From Coriobacteriia bacterium (GTDB lineage Bacteria > Actinomycetota > Coriobacteriia > Coriobacteriales > QAMH01): a stretch of 64,000 nucleotides of DNA. Under the pieces are notes generated by a model. It did not search any database and was not told the DNA's origin. It saw only the letters and a program-made list of their open reading frames with translations. Positions 60,195 to 64,000 of this stretch are shown piece after piece. The stretch is taken from assembly GCA_003149935.1 (NCBI GenBank), contig QAMH01000007.1, positions 1 through 64,000 on the forward strand. Direction: 5' to 3'. Positions within the stretch are counted from its first letter, which is position 1. Every line of letters begins with the position of its first letter. The translations under genes were made by a program, and so were the position numbers.

Positions 60195-60593
60195 CTAGTT
60201 TGTGTATGACCCGTTTGCTCTGTTGTTGTCCCCCGCGACGATTGCATTGACGATGGCACTCACAATCGAGATCACGATGGACGCGAGAAACGCGCTGCCA
60301 AAGCCCGAAATCCAGAACCCGACGCCGAATAATCCGTTGGCAAGCCAAGCTGCCAGATACAACAGCGCCGTGTTGACAATCAGATAGAAGATTCCCAATG
60401 TCAGCACCGATATGGGGAGCGAGAGTATCTGCAGGATCGGTTTGATGGAGATGTCTATCAGCGAGAGGAACAACGCGAAAATGACGATGCCGACCCAAGC
60501 GGAGTCACCGCCGATGATTTCGATGCCGGGAATGAGCCATACGGCTGCGGCAACGGCAATGGCAGTTACTATCCAGCGAATAAGAAACGACAT
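60195..60593 (-). CDS. Phage-holin-family small membrane protein (YvlD-like)
   Basis: A 132-residue protein with four membrane helices, typical of the phage holin family 4 (PF04020/YvlD) found as chromosomal envelope proteins: IPGIEIIG, LIDISIKPILQILSLPISVLTLGIF and GFWISGFGSAFLAS. Despite the family name there is no prophage here. The ATG at 60593 on the - strand has AAGGAGT upstream. It points away from the SDR-ALDH operon, sharing a 118-nt divergent control region. Confidence 0.85.
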   Translation of the reverse strand: MSFLIRWIVTAIAVAAAVWLIPGIEIIGGDSAWVGIVIFALFLSLIDISIKPILQILSLPISVLTLGIFYLIVNTALLYLAAWLANGLFGVGFWISGFGSAFLASIVISIVSAIVNAIVAGDNNRANGSYTN

Positions 60594-60664
60594 GGCTACT
60601 CCTTTCACGAGCGACTATGGTGAGGTGTGCAGGCGAATTGCGCCTGACCTTCTTAAATCGCGTA

Positions 60665-60679
60665 TATAATGACATTATA
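60665..60679. promoter_or_regulatory. -10 box inside a palindrome before the SDR gene
   Basis: TATAATGACATTATA: the consensus TATAAT (60665-60670) is mirrored by ATTATA with a GAC centre. A repressor binding it would block the SDR-ALDH promoter. No good -35 box is found. Confidence 0.55.
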
Positions 60680-60711
60680 CGCCAGCAAGATGAACGTGAT
60701 CGGAGGTTCCC

Positions 60712-61509
60712 ATGGCAGAGAACGAAACCCGGCAATCACGCAAACGCGTGGCAATGATCACAGGTGCCTCATCGGGGCTCGGGCGGGAATTCGCCCGGCA
60801 GATAGATCTTCTCCAGCAAGTAGACGAACTGTGGCTCATCGCCCGCAACCATGACGCACTGCAAGAGATCGCCGACACGCTCAGTTCTCCGGCGGTTCCC
60901 ATTGTGGCAGACCTCACGAGCAAGGCAGATATCGCGGCTATCAGGCAGCGTCTGGCGGACTTCGATCCCGACGTGCGATATCTGGTAAACGCCGCCGGCT
61001 TTGGCAAGTTCGGGGACTGGCGGAGCATCTCGGACGAGGCCGTCGATTCCATGATTGACCTCAACTGCCGTGGTCTTGTCGACATGACGCATGCGACACT
61101 GCCCTATATGGGCCGCGGCGCGCATATCGTGCAGGTTGCATCTGCCGCGGCTTTTGTCCCGCTTCCTCATATGAACGTATATGCAGCTACCAAGGCATTC
61201 GTGCTGCGCTACACGCGTGCGCTGCGTTGGGAGCTGCACGGCACGGGAATCACGGCAACTGCGCTGTGTCCCACCTGGGTAAAGACAGGCTTCGAGAAAG
61301 TTGCCCGCGAGTCTGGCGGAGGCAGTGACGTACATCATCTGCTCGGTGCCCAGAAGGCTTCGACCGTCGTGTCTCGCGCGCTGCGAGCAAATCGTCTGCA
61401 TATGGCGGTTGCCACGGCAAGCCCACAGTCCTGTGCCTTGCGCATTATCGGGAAGGTCGTTCCCAACTGCATCAGTATGGCGGGCTGGGAGCTTGTGCGC
61501 CGCATTTAG
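60712..61509 (+). CDS. Short-chain dehydrogenase/reductase
   Basis: A 265-residue classical SDR with the nucleotide loop TGASSGLG near residue 18, NAAGFG, a Ser in VQVASAAAF and the catalytic YAATK. The lack of a C-terminal helix leaves it soluble. The substrate is unknown; the ALDH gene 22 nt downstream suggests a path from alcohol to aldehyde to acid, or the reverse. A weak GGAGG lies upstream of the ATG. Confidence 0.87.
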   Translation: MAENETRQSRKRVAMITGASSGLGREFARQIDLLQQVDELWLIARNHDALQEIADTLSSPAVPIVADLTSKADIAAIRQRLADFDPDVRYLVNAAGFGKFGDWRSISDEAVDSMIDLNCRGLVDMTHATLPYMGRGAHIVQVASAAAFVPLPHMNVYAATKAFVLRYTRALRWELHGTGITATALCPTWVKTGFEKVARESGGGSDVHHLLGAQKASTVVSRALRANRLHMAVATASPQSCALRIIGKVVPNCISMAGWELVRRI

Positions 61510-61531
61510 GCGGCGAGGAGAAGGAGACGTC

Positions 61532-62956
61532 ATGAATCTCTACGAAACGCCCGTCAATTCCGCGGCAGATGTGCAGGACGTCATCGACGAGATCGGGACG
61601 TATTTTCGCACCGGTGTCACCTTATCCGTCGATTTCAGGATTCGACAACTCAATCGCCTGGGGGCGTACTTGCGAGAGCATGAGCAAGAGGCGCTCGAGG
61701 CGCTCCATGCCGACCTGGGCAAGAGTGCCTTCGAGTCCTACGCCACCGAGCTCGGTCTCGTCTATGACGAGATTCGCACCTGCGTCAGGCACGTACGCGC
61801 GTGGGCTCGACCCAGGCACGTGCGCACGCCGTTGATGAACTTTCCGGCAACGTCCAAGGTCTATCCCTATCCCTTTGGCGTGGCCGCGGTGCTATCCCCA
61901 TGGAACTATCCCATCCAGCTGGCGCTCGTGCCCCTGGTGGATGCCATCGCGGCTGGCAATTGCGTTGTCATGAAGCCGTCCAAGACCTCCGTGCACTCGA
62001 GCGCCTTCATCCGAAAGATGTGCGAGGAGGTCTTCGACTCGCGCTACGTCTTTTGCCTGCACGGCAGCGATGACATGAACAAATGGCTGCTCGAGGTCAC
62101 CTTCGACAAGATCATGTTCACGGGCAGCCCGCACGTGGGCAAGCTCATCATGAAACACGCGGCCGATTCGCTCACGAGCGTCACCTTGGAGCTTGGTGGC
62201 AAGAGCCCGCTGTTCATCGCCGCGGATGCCAACGTGAAGCGTGCAGCGCAACGCGTGGCCTGGGGCAAGTGCCTCAATTCCGGGCAGACTTGCGTGGCGC
62301 CTGACTACGCTCTCGTTCATGCGAGCGTGATCGATGAGTTCGTGCACTGGATGGACCATTACCTGCATGAGTTCTACGGTGCGGACATCTTGGCAAGCCC
62401 TGACTATCCTCACATGATCAACGAAAAGCACTTCGACGAGGTGTGCGCCTACATCGACAATCGTCCCGCGGACTGCGCCGTCGCGCTTGGTGGTGGAAGA
62501 GACGCCACGACGCTCAAGATCGAACCGACCCTGCTTACGAACGTCACGATAGACGACCCAGTGATGGCCCAGGAGATATTCGGCCCCGTGCTCCCCATCA
62601 TCGCATGGGACGATGTTGAGGACGCCATTGGTGTGACCCGCCACTTCGGGCATCCTCTTGCCTGCTACATCTTCTCGGAGAGCAGAGGATTCCAGCGCAT
62701 GATTCTCGATAGAGTTCCCAGTGGTGGCGCCGTCATAAACGATGTGATCATCCACGTGGCCAACAGTCATATGGGATTCGGTGGCCTGCAGAACTCCGGC
62801 ATCGGTGCCTATCACGGCAAGGTTGGATTCGACTGCTTCACGCACTACAAGTCGACCTCGAAGAAGACGACGTTATTTGATATCCCCGTGCGCAATCCGC
62901 CATTTGACGAGATGTCGATGCGCATCCTGAAGCTCCTGGTCCCACCTCCGCGCTAG
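61532..62956 (+). CDS. Aldehyde dehydrogenase (class 3-like)
   Basis: A 474-residue NAD(P)-linked ALDH. SPWNYPIQLALVPLVDAIAAGN, FTGSPHVGK, catalytic Glu in TLELGGKSP and catalytic Cys in NSGQTCVAPDY are present, with the EIFGPVLP loop near the end. Absence of an N-terminal extension and the C-terminal hydrophobic tail (ILKLLVPPPR) fit the class 3/fatty aldehyde group. ATG 61532 has AAGGAGA upstream; the frame back to 61301 overlaps the SDR gene. Confidence 0.92.
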   Translation: MNLYETPVNSAADVQDVIDEIGTYFRTGVTLSVDFRIRQLNRLGAYLREHEQEALEALHADLGKSAFESYATELGLVYDEIRTCVRHVRAWARPRHVRTPLMNFPATSKVYPYPFGVAAVLSPWNYPIQLALVPLVDAIAAGNCVVMKPSKTSVHSSAFIRKMCEEVFDSRYVFCLHGSDDMNKWLLEVTFDKIMFTGSPHVGKLIMKHAADSLTSVTLELGGKSPLFIAADANVKRAAQRVAWGKCLNSGQTCVAPDYALVHASVIDEFVHWMDHYLHEFYGADILASPDYPHMINEKHFDEVCAYIDNRPADCAVALGGGRDATTLKIEPTLLTNVTIDDPVMAQEIFGPVLPIIAWDDVEDAIGVTRHFGHPLACYIFSESRGFQRMILDRVPSGGAVINDVIIHVANSHMGFGGLQNSGIGAYHGKVGFDCFTHYKSTSKKTTLFDIPVRNPPFDEMSMRILKLLVPPPR

Positions 62957-63122
62957 GGCACACGAGGGTGAACGAGGCTCTCCAGGCTAACGTTCTTTGC
63001 TCTAACAGAGAATGGTTAATTGAGGTTGATTGACAAGTCAAACTCCACCTGAAGTCTTGTATGTGCACTCTTTGCGTCCTAGAATATATTTAGGTTAGAT
63101 AAACAAAAGGATGGTGGTCACA

Positions 63123-63296
63123 ATGGTCGATACATTAGACGAGGACGCTCGCAAGGATCTCGAGCGCATCGAGGAGGAGGCAGCCGCCGAGGCTGCGGCC
63201 GCAGTCGAGGATTTTGACGCGATGGGCGAGGAAGAGGCCGCAGTCGATGCTGCCGAGACCGCCGCGACCTTCGAAGAGGCTGCGCAGAACAATTAG
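63123..63296 (+). CDS. Small acidic Ala/Glu-rich protein
   Basis: A 57-residue protein made mostly of Glu, Ala and Asp, probably helical (LERIEEEAAAEAAAAVEDF). I recognise no family. ATG 63123 follows AAAGGATGG; ATG 63111 lies inside that site. TTGACA at 63030-63035 and TAGAAT near 63080 could be promoter parts but are badly spaced. A strong terminator follows. Confidence 0.55.
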   Translation: MVDTLDEDARKDLERIEEEAAAEAAAAVEDFDAMGEEEAAVDAAETAATFEEAAQNN

Positions 63297-63326
63297 TCCG
63301 TCTGAGATAACCGGACAGACTACATC

Positions 63327-63363
63327 GAGGGGAAAGGAGCAGTCGCTTCTTTCCCCTCTTTGA
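63327..63363 (+). terminator. Terminator after the acidic small gene
   Basis: GAGGGGAAAGGAGC (63327-63340) pairs with GCTTCTTTCCCCTC (63345-63358), 14 bp with one G-U, followed by TTTG. Confidence 0.85.
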
Positions 63364-63470
63364 TATGCCTCTTCGTATGTCGTGTCGTCATCGCCTAAGA
63401 TGGGACTTTGCTGATTGCTTCCCACGCGAGCCGATCAAAGAGCTCTCGCTGACCATTTCTCGAACCGCGT

Positions 63471-63591
63471 TGCCAAAGATTGCGAGTGCGTGACCGCAAA
63501 GTGCCAAGGATTGCGGGCGAGTGACAGTATAAAGCGGTCACGGAGGGGCATTTCTTGGCTCTTGCCGGTCAAGCACCCGCAATCCTTGGCA
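63471..63591. repeat. Three related 24-bp repeats, two direct and one inverted
   Basis: TGCCAAAGATTGCGAG- at 63471-63494 and TGCCAAGGATTGCGGG- at 63502-63525 run the same way, 31 nt apart. A third at 63568-63591 is inverted; its TGCCAAGGATTGCGGG is identical to the second. This fills the gap before tRNA-Leu; no gene is visible. Confidence 0.65.
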
Positions 63592-63664
63592 TCGACATGC
63601 AAATTGCGATTAGCGGCCCATGGTCTTTGGCGACGATTGTCTGGTTCTTCGCCTGTCTTTTGTA

Positions 63665-63694
63665 TTGCAATGTGTGGATTTGTGCTAGTATACG
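63665..63694 (+). promoter_or_regulatory. Promoter of tRNA-Leu
   Basis: TTGCAA (63665-63670) with TATACG (63689-63694) at 18 nt, or an extended TGTGCTAGTAT box. It lies 23 nt before the tRNA. Confidence 0.5.
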
Positions 63695-63716
63695 TATCCG
63701 CGCAAAAGCGCTGCAT

Positions 63717-63802
63717 GCGGGCGTGGCGGAATGGCAGACGCGCTGGCTTCAGGTGCCAGTGGGCTTCGGCCCGTGAAGGTTCAACTCCTTTCGCCCGCAC
63801 CA
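63717..63802 (+). tRNA. tRNA-Leu (CAG)
   Basis: Acceptor GCGGGCG/CGCCCGC, a long variable arm (TGGGCTTCGGCCCG), anticodon stem CTGGC/GCCAG with loop TTCAGGT giving CAG, T arm GGTTCAACTCC and encoded CCA at 63800-63802. Confidence 0.96.
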
Positions 63803-63813
63803 TACAAGCATGA

Positions 63814-63845
63814 AAGGCCGACCCAAGTGGTCGGCCTTTTTCGTG
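63814..63845 (+). terminator. Terminator of tRNA-Leu
   Basis: AAGGCCGACC (63814-63823) pairs with GGTCGGCCTT (63829-63838) and is followed by a T-run. Confidence 0.92.
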
Positions 63846-63874
63846 GACTTCGGCGGTTTTATCCGCCGATTACC

Positions 63875-63880
63875 TATAAT
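63875..63880 (+). promoter_or_regulatory. -10 box of the kinase gene
   Basis: TATAAT 49 nt before the ATG at 63929, just behind a small hairpin (CGGCGG/CCGCCG). The -35 region is poor. Confidence 0.4.
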
Positions 63881-63928
63881 GTGCTACTGCATCTGTCAAA
63901 ATGAACAGAAAACGAGGAGAGAGGCAAG

Positions 63929-64000
63929 ATGCAAGGTCCGTTGATTCTGGATCGCTATCGACCCATAGAAGTTAAAGGCGAAGGTGGCAGCGGCAGGGTC
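63929..64000 (+). CDS. Ser/Thr protein kinase, N-terminal fragment
   Basis: The first 24 residues only; the gene runs off the window. ILDRYRPIEVKGEGGSGRV is the start of a eukaryotic-type kinase domain with the glycine-rich ATP loop GxGxxGxV. CGAGGAGAG precedes the ATG. Downstream domains cannot be seen. Confidence 0.75.
   Translation, partial: MQGPLILDRYRPIEVKGEGGSGRV

Noticed and set aside
60195..60593. Prophage holin
   Set aside because: The family is widespread on chromosomes and no other phage gene lies nearby.
63435..63803. - strand frame of 122 residues over tRNA-Leu
   Set aside because: Its start is the reverse of the tRNA (MVRAKGVEPSRAEAHW), a well-known false protein, and the rest runs through the repeats.

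Overview
The window is high-GC DNA that reads like a gut Coriobacteriia genome, most likely Eggerthellaceae. The signs are soluble molybdopterin oxidoreductases paired with small 4Fe-4S proteins and OFA-like MFS carriers, a LuxR-type regulator with an N-terminal membrane domain, an NRMT-type Nramp protein, and secreted proteins ending in DUF5648 modules. The genus cannot be fixed from sequence alone. Almost all genes lie on the + strand.

1-14.6 kb is mainly housekeeping: a family 2 glycosyltransferase, a LytS/LytT-type two-component pair, purM-purN, an M23 peptidase, the rpsF-ssb-rpsR-rplI block, a HAD phosphatase, a membrane-anchored unknown, a His-rich Zn/Cd/Co P-type ATPase with an ArsR/SmtB repressor gene, a GH3 lipoprotein and a ferritin. 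14.6-15.2 kb has no gene but holds a strong terminator and an array of degenerate repeats in two orientations with a 40-41 nt period.

15.2-37.6 kb is an island of twelve consecutive secreted proteins. All carry the three-part DUF5648 module, but the rest differs: BspA-like DUF285 leucine-rich repeats, CAP domains, Big2-like and Ig-like repeats, InlB B-repeats, and in the last gene a cyclophilin. The third gene is frameshifted in a run of seven G. The ninth contains a buried copy of a neighbour's signal-peptide DNA. Many gaps are filled by palindromic TGTCATTTCGA-type repeats.

37.7-42 kb holds tRNA-Arg(ACG) on the - strand, two small unknown genes, tRNA-Ser(GCT), and an MgtE-N/CBS protein next to an NRMT-like (probable Mg2+) Nramp carrier.

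42-60 kb is a catabolic or respiratory region. It has two Mo-bisPGD oxidoreductase loci (44.4-50.1 and 56.6-59.4 kb), each with a small 4Fe-4S partner. It also has three MFS carriers, an amidohydrolase-2 protein with an altered metal site, and a membrane LuxR regulator. A shared 19-nt motif, CTCATACCAA-N5-TGAG/TGAA, lies 155-230 nt upstream of the four transcription units and is the best candidate for a common operator. The enzymes resemble the catechol dehydroxylase group of Eggerthella and Gordonibacter; the substrates are not visible from sequence. Inside this region is a lower-GC pair (51.4-52.9 kb) of an HTH-DUF3990 ADP-ribosyltransferase-like protein and a partner, behind a 34-bp perfect palindrome, which looks like a toxin-antitoxin module.

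60-64 kb contains a small integral membrane protein (- strand), an SDR-aldehyde dehydrogenase operon, an acidic small protein, tRNA-Leu(CAG) and the start of a Ser/Thr protein kinase cut by the window edge.
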